Assembly (NCBI GenBank): GCA_947383275.1
Contig: CANDCW010000020.1
Location: forward strand, 1-38,210
Reading direction: 5' to 3'
DNA: 38,210 bases
From: an uncultured Bacillota bacterium
Lineage (GTDB): Bacteria > Bacillota > Clostridia > Oscillospirales > Oscillospiraceae
Each line of letters starts with the position of its first letter. The first letter of the stretch is position 1. Made by a program: the position numbers and the translations under genes. Positions 20,449 through 28,343 of this stretch are shown here, one piece after another. The notes under the pieces were generated by a model. The model did not search any database and had not been told where the DNA came from. It saw nothing but the letters and a program-made list of their open reading frames with translations.

Positions 20449-20912
20449 TCGTGGATGGCGTCCAGGCCCAGCTCCTTGGCCTTCTTGGCGATAGCGACCT
20501 TACCAGCGGTGGCTCCATTCTCAGCCTCCACACGCATCTCCAGGTTCTTCTTGGTGGAGTCGGTTACGACTTCGCCCAACAGCTCTGCAAACTTGGCAGC
20601 GTGCTCGGCCTCTTCCCAAGCGGCCTTTTCCCAGTACAGACCGATCTCGGGATAGCCCTCACGGTGGGCGACCCGGGCCATAGCCAGATACATGCCAACC
20701 TCAGTGCACTCACCCTGGAAGTTGGCGCGCAGGCCCTCCAGAATTTCAGGGTCCACACCCTGGGCCACGCCCACGATGTGCTCGGCAGCCCAAGACATCT
20801 CGCCCTTCTGCTCCACGAACTTCTCAGGTCCGACACCGCACTGGGGGCACTTCTCGGGGGCGGCGTCACCCTCATAAACATAGCCGCACACGCTGCAAAC
20901 AAACTTCTTCAT
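20370..20912 (-). CDS. Reverse rubrerythrin (180 aa)
   Basis: A peroxide-reducing di-iron protein of anaerobes. In the reverse type the rubredoxin domain comes first: CSVCG (Cys6, Cys9) and CPQCG (Cys22, Cys25). The ferritin-like four-helix domain follows with ligand motifs GECTEVGMYLA, AAWEEAEHAAKF and VHEMARDEARHG. It uses electrons from rubredoxin to reduce hydrogen peroxide to water in the cytosol. Its ATG overlaps the PerR-like stop (ATGA), so the two are coupled. The last 27 codons lie in the island repeat, so the protein is probably a host/island hybrid with an unchanged C-terminus. Confidence 0.93.
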   Translation of the reverse strand: MKKFVCSVCGYVYEGDAAPEKCPQCGVGPEKFVEQKGEMSWAAEHIVGVAQGVDPEILEGLRANFQGECTEVGMYLAMARVAHREGYPEIGLYWEKAAWEEAEHAAKFAELLGEVVTDSTKKNLEMRVEAENGATAGKVAIAKKAKELGLDAIHDTVHEMARDEARHGKAFKGLLERYFG

Positions 20913-21331
20913 AATTGTGTTTCCTCCTTCAAATTTTGGTTTTGCTGCAAACAGCTGGGACATAGGCCATAAAAGGTGAGCTCGCAGCGTTCGACCGCGA
21001 ACCCATATTGCGAGCTGACAGCCTGATCCAAGCCATCGTCCGGACAAATGTCCGGCAAGTCTTGAACCGTACCGCAGCAATTGCAAACGAAGTGGCTGTG
21101 GGGATTGACAATGGCGTCAAAGCGTTCCTGTCCCTGAACTACCCCTACGCTCTGGACCAGGCCGTGTTCCTGGAAGAAAGCCAGGTTACGGTAGACAGTA
21201 CCCAAGCTGAGGTCAGGGTGCCGGGGTTTAAGGCGGCGGTAGAGCCACTCGGCAGAGGGGTGGCAGGTTGTCGCCTGGAGGGCGGCCAGGATTGCCTCCC
21301 GTTTTTTGCTGTAGCGGACGCTGCGCTCCAT
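20909..21331 (-). CDS. perR: PerR/Fur family peroxide-type repressor (140 aa)
   Basis: A Fur-superfamily metalloregulator. The winged helix spans residues 8-75 (REAILAALQ, then LSLGTVYRNLAFFQEHGLV). The regulatory metal site includes RFDAIVNPHSHFVC, and the structural zinc site is the pairs CNCC and CPSC. Placement directly before reverse rubrerythrin, with a 4-base overlap, points to peroxide sensing (PerR) rather than iron uptake. The ATG follows GGAG. Two AT-rich inverted repeats between promoter and start are likely its autoregulatory sites. Confidence 0.88.
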   Translation of the reverse strand: MERSVRYSKKREAILAALQATTCHPSAEWLYRRLKPRHPDLSLGTVYRNLAFFQEHGLVQSVGVVQGQERFDAIVNPHSHFVCNCCGTVQDLPDICPDDGLDQAVSSQYGFAVERCELTFYGLCPSCLQQNQNLKEETQL

Positions 21332-21346
21332 AGGCCACTCCCTCTT

Positions 21347-21372
21347 AACAATATTTGTTCTTGTTATGACAA
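21347..21372 (-). promoter_or_regulatory. Candidate PerR-box repeats
   Basis: AACAATATTTGTT (21347-21359, palindrome with one central asymmetry) and TTGTTATGACAA (21361-21372) lie between the -10 element and the start codon. Confidence 0.6.
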
Positions 21373-21373
21373 T

Positions 21374-21402
21374 ATCTTATCATATACATGAGGATTTGTA
21401 AA
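21374..21402 (-). promoter_or_regulatory. Promoter of the perR-rubrerythrin-rubredoxin operon
   Basis: TTTACA and TAAGAT on the minus strand with a 17-base spacer. Confidence 0.7.
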
Positions 21403-21444
21403 GAGGAAATTAGAAAATTTTGGACGCAACTCCCAATGCTTCAC

Positions 21445-22143
21445 CTATTCAGTTTCCCCTGACTTGCGCTCTTTTAAACGATGGAGAATTGTTTTTTCCA
21501 GCCTGTCGCCATATTTCAGGCCAAACAGGAATATGACAAGCCCCAGCAGGGCGATGGGAACCATCACCCAAGGGGACAGGCCCAGCGAGGCGCCGCCCAG
21601 GGCGCTGGCAAAGAGCAGGCCCCAGGGCCGGGTAAGGAGGACGATTGCTGCAAAGTGCCGGAAGGACAGCTCCGTGAGCCCGGCCAAGATGCATAGCATG
21701 TCGTCGGGGAAAAAAGGAAACAGGAAAGCCAGGACCAGAAAGACAGGCGCCTTGGCCCGCAGGATGTTTTGGTATTTTTCTGACAGCGTTTGGCTGACAA
21801 ATTTGTCGGTAAAATCCCGCCCCAGCACTCGGGCCAGCCAAAAGACCAGCAGGGAACCGGCCGCCACCGCCCCGAAGGTGAGCAGGAACGCGGGCCAGGT
21901 GCCAAAGAGGACGCCTCCCGCGGCAGCGGTAATATTGCTTGGGATGGGAGCCAGCACCACCGACAGGAACTGGACCAGGAAGAACAACAGGTGGGAATAG
22001 GGGGCAAAACGGACGATGTAAGCCCGCAGCTCCTCTAAGGAATTGACTACCTGGAAGAAGCCGCTTTGGTATAAAAACCATCCGCCGCCAGCCAAAAGCA
22101 GGAGTGTGGCAAGGAGCACGGCGATTTTTTGATATTTTTTCAT
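21445..22143 (-). CDS. TVP38/TMEM64 family membrane protein (232 aa)
   Basis: A DedA-superfamily integral membrane protein; relatives have been linked to lipid scrambling and membrane homeostasis, and the substrate is unproven. An N-terminal hydrophobic helix (residues 5-28) is followed by the core LSVVLAPIPSNITAAAGGVLFG with FGAVAAGSLLVFWLARVLGR, then FLFPFFPDDMLCILAGLTELSF with the conserved Pro-Asp pair. About five to six membrane segments are present, with a basic C-terminus. The ATG at 22143 has GGAGG upstream; the longer frame above it is not supported. Single gene. Confidence 0.88.
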   Translation of the reverse strand: MKKYQKIAVLLATLLLLAGGGWFLYQSGFFQVVNSLEELRAYIVRFAPYSHLLFFLVQFLSVVLAPIPSNITAAAGGVLFGTWPAFLLTFGAVAAGSLLVFWLARVLGRDFTDKFVSQTLSEKYQNILRAKAPVFLVLAFLFPFFPDDMLCILAGLTELSFRHFAAIVLLTRPWGLLFASALGGASLGLSPWVMVPIALLGLVIFLFGLKYGDRLEKTILHRLKERKSGETE

Positions 22144-22234
22144 AAGGGCGCCTCCATTCTTGGGAGGTATTGTACCACAGGGAAGGGCAAAAAACGACAA
22201 AAAACTCCTTAAATTTTAGTGAAGAAGGTGTGAA

Positions 22235-22266
22235 CAGAGGACCGCCCGCCGGACGGTCCTCTGTTT
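22235..22266 (-). terminator. Terminator after metF
   Basis: A 10-bp perfect stem, CAGAGGACCG/CGGTCCTCTG. The T-run is weak on both strands, so efficiency is uncertain. Confidence 0.6.
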
Positions 22267-22288
22267 GGATCACATTGGGAAAATGTGC

Positions 22289-23155
22289 TTACAGCTTTCG
22301 GATGGAGGAGATGCTCCCGGCAATCTGCTTGGCCACCTCAGGGTTGTTCATGGTGTACAAGTGGATGCCGTCTACGCCGCCGGCAATAAGGTCGGAGATC
22401 TGGTCAATGGCGTAGGCGATACCGGCCTCGCGCAAAGCGCTGGGGTGGTCGCCGTACTTGGCCAGGATGCGGGTGAGCTTGCCGGGCATTGAAGCCCCGC
22501 ACATGGACACCATTCTCTGAATGGAGCTCTTGGACAGTACCGGCATAATGCCCGCCTCAATGGGCACGTCGATGCCCGCGATGCGGGCCCGCTCCAGGAA
22601 TCGGAAAAAGTCCTCGTTGTCAAAAAACAGCTGGCTGACCAAGTGCTGGGCTCCGGCGTCCACCTTTTCCTTCAGGTGGCGGATATCGCTGACCAGGTCG
22701 GGGCTCTCCAGGTGGCCCTCGGGGTAGCAGGCTGCGGATACGCCGAAGCTGCTGTGCGTCCGAATATAAGCCACCAGCTCGCTGGCGTACCTGAAGTCAG
22801 TCTTAGGCGGATAGTCCGGGTTCGCATCTCCGCGAAGGGCCAGAATGTTTTCCACCCCGTCGGCCTCCAGCTCGGCCAGCAGGCGGTCCACATCCTCTTT
22901 CCCGGCGGCCACGCAGGTGAGGTGGGCCATGGCGGGGATGTGATACTGTGTCTCAATGAGGGCGGCAATCTCTCGGGTGCTCTGATTGACATTGGACCCG
23001 CCCGCTCCAAAGGTGACGCTGATGAAGTCGGGACGGATGTCCTTCAGCCCGTCCAGGGTGGTATAGATGCTGTCCACTGGAGCAGTCTTTTTGGGCGGAA
23101 ATACCTCGCAGGAAAAGACGGTCCGCCCCTGGCCGAATAAGTCGCGCAGTTTCAT
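22289..23155 (-). CDS. metF: Methylenetetrahydrofolate reductase (288 aa)
   Basis: Converts 5,10-methylene-THF to 5-methyl-THF with FAD, feeding methionine synthesis and, in some anaerobes, the Wood-Ljungdahl route. It is a TIM barrel: FSCEVFPPKK with the catalytic Glu near residue 17, FISVTFGAGGSN, MAHLTCVAA, ILALRGD, ACYPEGH and LVSQLFFDNEDF are all in order. The length is typical of bacterial MetF. It is last in a leftward operon, 19 bases after exoA; serA two genes upstream provides the serine that yields the one-carbon unit. Confidence 0.96.
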   Translation of the reverse strand: MKLRDLFGQGRTVFSCEVFPPKKTAPVDSIYTTLDGLKDIRPDFISVTFGAGGSNVNQSTREIAALIETQYHIPAMAHLTCVAAGKEDVDRLLAELEADGVENILALRGDANPDYPPKTDFRYASELVAYIRTHSSFGVSAACYPEGHLESPDLVSDIRHLKEKVDAGAQHLVSQLFFDNEDFFRFLERARIAGIDVPIEAGIMPVLSKSSIQRMVSMCGASMPGKLTRILAKYGDHPSALREAGIAYAIDQISDLIAGGVDGIHLYTMNNPEVAKQIAGSISSIRKL

Positions 23156-23174
23156 GGGAAATTCCTTCTTTCTG

Positions 23175-23933
23175 TTAAATATCCAGCTCTAACAGCACGG
23201 GGCAGTGGTCGCTGCCCTCCACGTCCGCCAAAATTTCTGCCCGGACGATTTTGTCCCGCAGGCGGTCGGAGACGATAAAGTAGTCGATGCGCCACCCGGC
23301 ATTATTTTTTCTGGCGTTGAAGCGGTAGGACCACCAGCTGTAGGCGCCCTCCCGGTCCGGATAGAGGAAGCGGAAGGTGTCGGTAAACCCGGAGGAGAGG
23401 AGTGTGGTCATTTTTTCCCGCTCCTGGTCGGAGAAGCCGGCGCTGCCCCGGTTGGTTTTTGGGTTCTTCAGGTCAATTTCCTGGTGGGCAACGTTCAGGT
23501 CGCCGCAGTAAACCACCGGCTTGGCCCGATCCAGAGAAATCAGGTAGTCCCGAAGGTCATCCTCCCAGGCCATGCGGTAGTCAATTCGCTTCAGGCCATC
23601 CTGAGCGTTGGGGGTGTAGCAGCAGACCAGATAGAACGCCTCATATTCCAATGTGATAAGCCGGCCCTCGTGGTCGTGGGGCTCTCGGTCCATACCGTAG
23701 GCGGCGGCAATTGGGGGGTGGGGCGTAAAGACGGCCGTGCCGGAGTACCCTTTCTTCTCGGCGGAATTCCAATACTCCAGCACCTCCCCACCCAAAGGGA
23801 CGTCAGCCTGACCCTGTTCCATTTTGGTCTCCTGAAGGCACAAAAAGTCCGGCTGAGACGTTTGGTAGAAGTCCGAAAACCCCTTTTTTATGCAGGCCCG
23901 CAGACCGTTGACATTCCAGGAAATAAATACCAT
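23175..23933 (-). CDS. exoA: Exodeoxyribonuclease III / AP endonuclease (252 aa)
   Basis: A base-excision-repair nuclease that cuts at abasic sites and trims 3' blocked ends, Mg2+ dependent. The motifs are SWNVNGLRA (N-terminal), LQETKMEQ (metal Glu), YCGDLNVAHQEID (catalytic Asp-Asn), WRIDYFIVS and EGSDHCPVLL (terminal Asp-His pair). Complete length. The ATG at 23933 is 7 bases after AAGGAG, preferred over a TTG two codons upstream. It is 12 bases downstream of serA and co-transcribed with it. Confidence 0.96.
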   Translation of the reverse strand: MVFISWNVNGLRACIKKGFSDFYQTSQPDFLCLQETKMEQGQADVPLGGEVLEYWNSAEKKGYSGTAVFTPHPPIAAAYGMDREPHDHEGRLITLEYEAFYLVCCYTPNAQDGLKRIDYRMAWEDDLRDYLISLDRAKPVVYCGDLNVAHQEIDLKNPKTNRGSAGFSDQEREKMTTLLSSGFTDTFRFLYPDREGAYSWWSYRFNARKNNAGWRIDYFIVSDRLRDKIVRAEILADVEGSDHCPVLLELDI

Positions 23934-23945
23934 AGACAAGCTCCT

Positions 23946-25118
23946 TTAGTGGTTCAGCACCCGCACCCGGATCATGTTGGGGATGGCCCGCAGCTCCTCC
24001 ACGGCCTCCTCGGTGAGGCGGGTGTTCACATCCACCATGGTGTAAGCGTAGTCCTTTTTGGACTTGTTGGTCATATTCTCCACGTTGATATGGTCGTCAG
24101 ACAAGGTTGTCATGATCTGGGTCAGCATAGCGGGGACGTTTTTGTGGATTAGGCAGATGCGGGCAATTCCGCTCCAGTCCTGGGAGACGTTAGGCAGGTT
24201 GACGGAGTTGGTAATGTTGCCGTTGAGCAGATAGTCCTGGAGCTGGCGGGCGGCCATGACAGCGCAGTTCTCCTCGCTCTCAGGGGTGGAGGCCCCCAGA
24301 TGGGGCAGAGCAATCACGTTCTTTACCGTGGTAATCTGCTCGTCGGGGAAGTCGGTGACATACTTGGCCACGCGGCCGGACTCCAAGGCGGCAATCATGT
24401 CGCTGTTGTTGACCAGGCCGCCCCGGGCCAGGTTGAGCACCCGGACCTGGCCCTTCATTTTGCTGATGGCCTCGGCGTTGATAAAGTCCTTGGTGCTGTT
24501 GTTGTAGGGAACGTGGATGGTGATGTAGTCGGATACCCGATACAGCTCGTCCACATCCTTTACCACGCGGACATGGCGGTCCAGGCGCAGGGCGGCGTCC
24601 ACCGAGAGGAAGGGGTCGTAGCCGTAGACATCCATCCCGAGGTCCAGGGCAATGTTGCACACCAGGGCCCCGATGGCCCCCAGGCCGATGACGCCCAGGG
24701 TCTTTTTATACAGCTCCGGCCCGGCGAAAGCGGACTTGCCCTTCTCTACGGCGGCAGCTACGTCTACTTTGGGGGTGTGGGCCTGTTCCTGCACCCAGTC
24801 GGCCCCGCCCAGAACATCCCGGGAGGCGATAAGCATGGCGGCAATGACCAGCTCCTTTACCGCATTGGCATTGGCGCCGGGGGTATTGAAAACCACTATG
24901 CCATTTTCGGAACAACGGTCAATGGGGATATTGTTGGTGCCCGCCCCCGCCCGGGCGATGGCCCGGAGGGAGTCGGGGAACACATAATCGTGCATAGGCG
25001 TGGAGCGGACCAAAATGCCGTCCTCGTTCTCCACATCGTTTCCCACCTGAAAACGGTCCCTGTCCAGTCTGGACAGACCCACAGAGGAAATTTTATTCAG
25101 TGTTTTAATACGGTACAT
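23946..25118 (-). CDS. serA: D-3-phosphoglycerate dehydrogenase (390 aa)
   Basis: The first step of serine synthesis: 3-phosphoglycerate to 3-phosphohydroxypyruvate with NAD+. The NAD-binding fold is GVIGLGAIGALVCNIA (about residues 141-156). Catalytic Arg is in LNLARGGLVN and catalytic His in ALPHLGASTPESEEN. A C-terminal ACT domain (about 315-390, RICLIHKNVPAMLTQIMTTL) probably gives serine feedback. This is the short ACT-type SerA. The ribosome site GAGG lies 8 bases upstream. Its partner serC is two genes upstream under a separate promoter. Confidence 0.97.
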   Translation of the reverse strand: MYRIKTLNKISSVGLSRLDRDRFQVGNDVENEDGILVRSTPMHDYVFPDSLRAIARAGAGTNNIPIDRCSENGIVVFNTPGANANAVKELVIAAMLIASRDVLGGADWVQEQAHTPKVDVAAAVEKGKSAFAGPELYKKTLGVIGLGAIGALVCNIALDLGMDVYGYDPFLSVDAALRLDRHVRVVKDVDELYRVSDYITIHVPYNNSTKDFINAEAISKMKGQVRVLNLARGGLVNNSDMIAALESGRVAKYVTDFPDEQITTVKNVIALPHLGASTPESEENCAVMAARQLQDYLLNGNITNSVNLPNVSQDWSGIARICLIHKNVPAMLTQIMTTLSDDHINVENMTNKSKKDYAYTMVDVNTRLTEEAVEELRAIPNMIRVRVLNH

Positions 25119-25142
25119 GGATTTTACCTCGAATCAATTGAA

Positions 25143-25976
25143 TTAGCCGCAGTCCCAGTTGTACATCACTTGGGAGAAGTCCCGGCGTTTCAGCGCGTCC
25201 TTGGCGATAAAGAAGTTGGCTACACCGCAGTCGCCCCAGCAGATAAAGAACTCCCGGCCCCGTGTGTCACTGTCCAACTGGAACAGAAGGGTATCCAGGT
25301 CTCCGTGCTGGACCTCGCGGGGATCAGCCTGGGTAAAGTAGGGATAACCGCCCAGCTGGTGGCGGGGGACGTCTTCGCCGATGTAGCCGAACAGATCGTC
25401 CGCATCATCGTCCTCGTCCAGCAGCTCAAAGACGTCCCAGTCCCTTTCAATGGGCTCGTCCGGCTTGCGCTGGTTCCACTTCTGGACAAACAGATGGTCA
25501 AAGCGGAAGTCGCCGGGGGTTATGCCCTGCTCCACAGGAGCGCCGAAAAGGATACGGAAGGGTCCCCTTTCCAGAGGGGAGCAGTCCTCCTGCGGGAGCT
25601 CCGGGAGGGGGATATCCGCTGCTGTGACGGAGGAGTCCACCGTTTCGTGGTAAATAACAGCGTAGTTTCTAGTCTTCATGGCCCCGAAATCACAGCCGAA
25701 CATCTCATCCGCCCCGATGAAAAATTGCAGCAGCCCCGTGTGAGGGTGGTCGGGCAAAGCGGTGAGCTGGGCACAGTCGATTTGAGCCAAAAATTGCAGG
25801 GGCGCGCCCTTTTCATCCACAGGCCACTTGGCTCCTTTGGGCAAATAGGGTATGCCGCCCACCTTGCTGCCGGTCAGGCTGGGTTCGCCCTCTTCCAAAG
25901 AGAAGGGAATAGATGGAACGCGATATTCCCTGCGGATTTCCTCACAGATTGCATTGGTAAGCTCAAAGTTCGTCAT
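25143..25976 (-). CDS. DUF1963 / YwqG-family protein (277 aa)
   Basis: A cytosolic protein of the YwqG-like family with no established biochemical role. It is recognised by the opening VGGIPYLPKGAKWPVDEKG, LQFLAQIDCAQL, a TGLLQFFIGAD segment and the C-terminal LGGYPYFTQADPRE, LLFQLDSD and FFICWGDCGVANFFI motifs. Complete length for the family. It lies between the ECF transporter gene and serA with short gaps (19 and 24 bases), so it belongs to that operon; the link with serine synthesis is unexplained. Confidence 0.88.
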   Translation of the reverse strand: MTNFELTNAICEEIRREYRVPSIPFSLEEGEPSLTGSKVGGIPYLPKGAKWPVDEKGAPLQFLAQIDCAQLTALPDHPHTGLLQFFIGADEMFGCDFGAMKTRNYAVIYHETVDSSVTAADIPLPELPQEDCSPLERGPFRILFGAPVEQGITPGDFRFDHLFVQKWNQRKPDEPIERDWDVFELLDEDDDADDLFGYIGEDVPRHQLGGYPYFTQADPREVQHGDLDTLLFQLDSDTRGREFFICWGDCGVANFFIAKDALKRRDFSQVMYNWDCG

Positions 25977-25995
25977 CGGTCAATACCTCTTTGTA

Positions 25996-26502
25996 TTATG
26001 CACCCACATGCTCTTTCAGCTTTACGCCGTCCAAAGCGGGGATGATAGCCAGAAACAGCGCGCCGCTGCCGATTCCCTGGACCAGGGTGCCCAAAAACTG
26101 CGGAATGAATGCGGCCATGGTCCCGGCCATGGCGCAGCCGGCCAGGGCGTAGGCGGCGGGGGAAAACAGCCCGACTGCCACCACAGCGGCCAAATTGCGG
26201 CGGCACAGCAGCCGGTCTCTCCGGCTGGTGAAAAACAGCACCACTGCCGGTTTGATCATCAGCGTAGGCAGCACCCACACGGGGGCGGTGAGCAGGTCGG
26301 CCAGCCCCGCGCCGATGGCAGCGGCTGCGGCCGCGTAAGGCAGGGGCAGCAGGCAGGCGGCCAGATAAATCAGTGCGTCGCCCAGATGAATGTACCCCCC
26401 GGTGGGGATGGGGATATGGAGCATGTAAGCGGTCATTATTGTAATGGCTGCGGCAAACAGTGCGGTGGTGACGAGCAGATGCAGTTTTGGTCTCTGTAGC
26501 AT
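25996..26502 (-). CDS. ECF transporter S component-like protein (168 aa)
   Basis: A small integral membrane protein with five or six hydrophobic helices, of the substrate-binding S-component type for ECF vitamin or metabolite importers. TGGYIHLGDALIYLAACLLP followed by YAAAAAAIGAGLADLL is the family signature, and TLMIKPAVVLFF follows. The substrate is not predictable. No ECF ATPase or T component is in the window, so it probably uses shared ones encoded elsewhere. First gene of the leftward operon from the promoter at 26535-26563; GGAGGAG precedes the ATG. Confidence 0.85.
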   Translation of the reverse strand: MLQRPKLHLLVTTALFAAAITIMTAYMLHIPIPTGGYIHLGDALIYLAACLLPLPYAAAAAAIGAGLADLLTAPVWVLPTLMIKPAVVLFFTSRRDRLLCRRNLAAVVAVGLFSPAAYALAGCAMAGTMAAFIPQFLGTLVQGIGSGALFLAIIPALDGVKLKEHVGA

Positions 26503-26534
26503 AACGACTCCTCCTTGATATTCAGGGTGAAAGG

Positions 26535-26563
26535 AGTATACGCTGTTATTCCTATCTTGTCAA
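26535..26563 (-). promoter_or_regulatory. Promoter of the ECF-DUF1963-serA-exoA-metF operon
   Basis: A perfect TTGACA and TATACT with a 17-base spacer on the minus strand. Confidence 0.88.
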
Positions 26564-26585
26564 TAGGTTTTCCGCACTCCCACGC

Positions 26586-27671
26586 TCAATTTGTTCTCTC
26601 AAATGCGCGGATAAAATCGCACAGCTTTTCTACGCCTTCCAGCGGCATGGCGTTGTAGATGCTGGCCCTCATGCCGCCCACCTTGCGGTGGCCCTTCAGA
26701 TTGACAAGCCCGGCTTCAGCCGCCTCCTTGACAAACTTGGCGTCCAGCGCCTCGTCCCCGGTGCGGAAGGTGACGTTCATCCCGGAACGGGCCTCCTTGC
26801 CGGCGTGGAGGTGGAAGAGCCTGGAGCGCTCCAGCGTGTCATAGAGCAGGCTGGAGCGCTGCCGCTTCAGCTTTTCCATGCCCGCAACCCCGCCGTTTTC
26901 CTCTACCCAGTCCAGGGTGAGGCCCAGCATGTAGATGCACCAGCAGGGGGGCGTGTTGTACATGGAGTCCTTCTCGATCATGGTCTGGTACTCCATCATC
27001 AGCGGCGTGCAGGGCAGATGCCGGCCGGCAAGGCCGTCCTTTATAATAACGACAGTCAGTCCAGCGGGGGCCATGTTTTTCTGGGCCCCGGCGTAAATGA
27101 TGCCGAATTTGGATACGTCCACCGGCTGGGAAAGAATGTTGGAGGACATATCGCACACCAGCGGCACATCCCCGGTCTCGGGAATATAGTCCCACTCAGT
27201 ACCATAAATGGTGTTGTTTGCGCAGTAATAGAAGTAGCTGGCATCCCTGTCCAGCTTCAGGCCGGCCTGCCGGGGGATATAGCAGTGGTTCCGGTCCCCG
27301 GTGTCGGCGGCCAGGTTGATTTCCCCGTACTTTTTCGCTTCTTGATAGGCGAGGCTGGAAAAATTGCCAGTGACGGCATAATCCGCCTTGCCCGTCTTCC
27401 CAATCAGGTTCAGGGGGATCATGGAAAACTGCCCGGAGGCGCCGGTCTGGAGGAAAAGGATATGATAATCCTCCGGAATATTCATCAGCCGGCGCAGCTT
27501 GCCCTGCGTCTCCTGGAAAATATCCAGAAACACCTTGGATCGATGGCTCATCTCCATCACAGACATACCGGAGCCCCGGTAGTTGGTGATTTCGGACCCG
27601 GCACGTTCCAGCGCAGACAGCGGGAGCATGGAGGGGCCGGGGGAAAAATTGTAGACGCGGGAATGATTCAT
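26586..27671 (-). CDS. serC: Phosphoserine aminotransferase (361 aa)
   Basis: The second step of serine synthesis, transferring an amino group from glutamate to phosphohydroxypyruvate; also used in pyridoxal phosphate synthesis in some bacteria. The opening VYNFSPGPSMLP and TGASGQFSMIPLNLI (phosphate binding) are characteristic. The cofactor lysine is in YAGAQKNMAPAGL (about residue 196), and the C-terminal GHRKVGGMRASIYNAMPLEG is the family signature. Complete length. It has its own promoter and a separate operator-like repeat. GAAAGGGG lies about 11 bases before the ATG. Confidence 0.97.
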   Translation of the reverse strand: MNHSRVYNFSPGPSMLPLSALERAGSEITNYRGSGMSVMEMSHRSKVFLDIFQETQGKLRRLMNIPEDYHILFLQTGASGQFSMIPLNLIGKTGKADYAVTGNFSSLAYQEAKKYGEINLAADTGDRNHCYIPRQAGLKLDRDASYFYYCANNTIYGTEWDYIPETGDVPLVCDMSSNILSQPVDVSKFGIIYAGAQKNMAPAGLTVVIIKDGLAGRHLPCTPLMMEYQTMIEKDSMYNTPPCWCIYMLGLTLDWVEENGGVAGMEKLKRQRSSLLYDTLERSRLFHLHAGKEARSGMNVTFRTGDEALDAKFVKEAAEAGLVNLKGHRKVGGMRASIYNAMPLEGVEKLCDFIRAFERTN

Positions 27672-27706
27672 GAGAGAAGAGCCCCTTTCTGTAACTAAAA
27701 TGTGAT

Positions 27707-27761
27707 CACGCGCATACGCGTGCTAATTTTGTATTATAATCCCGGAAAAATTAGGTGTCAA
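27707..27761 (-). promoter_or_regulatory. serC promoter with inverted repeat
   Basis: TTGACA (27756-27761) and TATAAT (27733-27738) with a 17-base spacer. CACGCG-CATA-CGCGTG at 27707-27722 lies just downstream of the start point, a position for a repressor site. Confidence 0.88.
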
Positions 27762-27857
27762 TGGCAAAAGGGGAGAAGCTGGTCAACATGAAAAGGGGAT
27801 TGTAATTATTGCACAAAAATCGGTATATGTTTTTATGCACTTCATACAAAACAGCCC

Positions 27858-27886
27858 TTGACGGAATTGTGCCCTGCTGATACAAT
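27858..27886 (+). promoter_or_regulatory. Promoter of the HPr-like gene
   Basis: TTGACG and TACAAT with a 17-base spacer. No gene is seen in the 27762-27857 gap. Confidence 0.8.
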
Positions 27887-27947
27887 ACGGGCAGCTGCTG
27901 AGAGAAGCGGCTGTACAAGACAGGTCAAATGCAAGGAGGTCTTTGCA

Positions 27948-28169
27948 ATGTTTAAGGAAATTGAAATCAAGAGCGAGGCCCAGGTGGAGAAGATCAACCG
28001 TCTGGCCTGCAACGCTCCCTATGAGGTATGGCTGCATGCCGGCAACGTGATGCTGGATGCCCGCTCCCTGCTGGGGTTGTTTGCCCTGGTGGGCCGGAAG
28101 GCCAATGTGGTGGTGGAGGACGACGTCGCCCCCCGTTCCTTCCAGAAGCTGGTGGCCAAAATGGGCTGA
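27948..28169 (+). CDS. HPr-fold protein lacking the active histidine (73 aa)
   Basis: An HPr/Crh-like protein. The second half, MLDARSLLGLFALVGRKANV, matches the region around the regulatory serine of HPr (Ser40 here), the residue phosphorylated by HPr kinase in Firmicutes. The first half lacks the GIHARPA-type phosphocarrier motif; the corresponding segment is SEAQVEKINRLAC, so it cannot act in sugar phosphotransfer. A regulatory role, as for Crh, is an inference. AAGGAGG lies before the ATG. Monocistronic with its own promoter and terminator. Confidence 0.82.
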   Translation: MFKEIEIKSEAQVEKINRLACNAPYEVWLHAGNVMLDARSLLGLFALVGRKANVVVEDDVAPRSFQKLVAKMG

Positions 28170-28176
28170 TCGAAGC

Positions 28177-28213
28177 GCCCCCGTCCTGTTGAGGACGGGG
28201 GCTTGACATTTTT
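28177..28213 (+). terminator. Terminator of the HPr-like gene
   Basis: A 10-bp perfect stem, GCCCCCGTCC/GGACGGGGGC, with a TT and then TTTTT tract. The tract overlaps the next promoter. Confidence 0.88.
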
Positions 28214-28231
28214 CACCGGTTCTGCTATGAT
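28203..28231 (+). promoter_or_regulatory. Promoter of the MATE-DegV operon
   Basis: TTGACA and TATGAT with a 17-base spacer, leaving a leader of about 105 bases before the ATG. Confidence 0.8.
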
Positions 28232-28248
28232 AACCTCAAGCTGAATAT

Positions 28249-28327
28249 GTTACCGCCGGGTAACCTGGTTAACGTCTTTGCCGCTCCATAGGCCGTAGAA
28301 GGAGCGGAAGGGGCGTTTTATTTTTTG
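28249..28327 (+). promoter_or_regulatory. Structured leader, possible attenuator of the MATE gene
   Basis: GTTACC/GGTAAC (28249-28264) forms a first hairpin. CCGCTCC/GGAGCGG (28281-28287 and 28301-28307) forms a second, followed after AAGGGGC by a long T-rich run (28317-28327). The layout of a small structured 5' part, a terminator-like stem and then the gene resembles an attenuation leader. I do not recognise a known riboswitch. Confidence 0.5.
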
Positions 28328-28343
28328 CTTTGGAGGTTTTTTC

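Noticed and set aside
24300..26045. 581-codon plus-strand frame across serA and DUF1963
   Set aside because: It lies antisense to two well-supported genes and is rich in Gly, Val and Gln in a way typical of antisense frames.
28232..28343. Known riboswitch class (guanidine, fluoride, yybP-ykoY)
   Set aside because: None of the conserved core sequences that I can recall for these classes is present in the leader.
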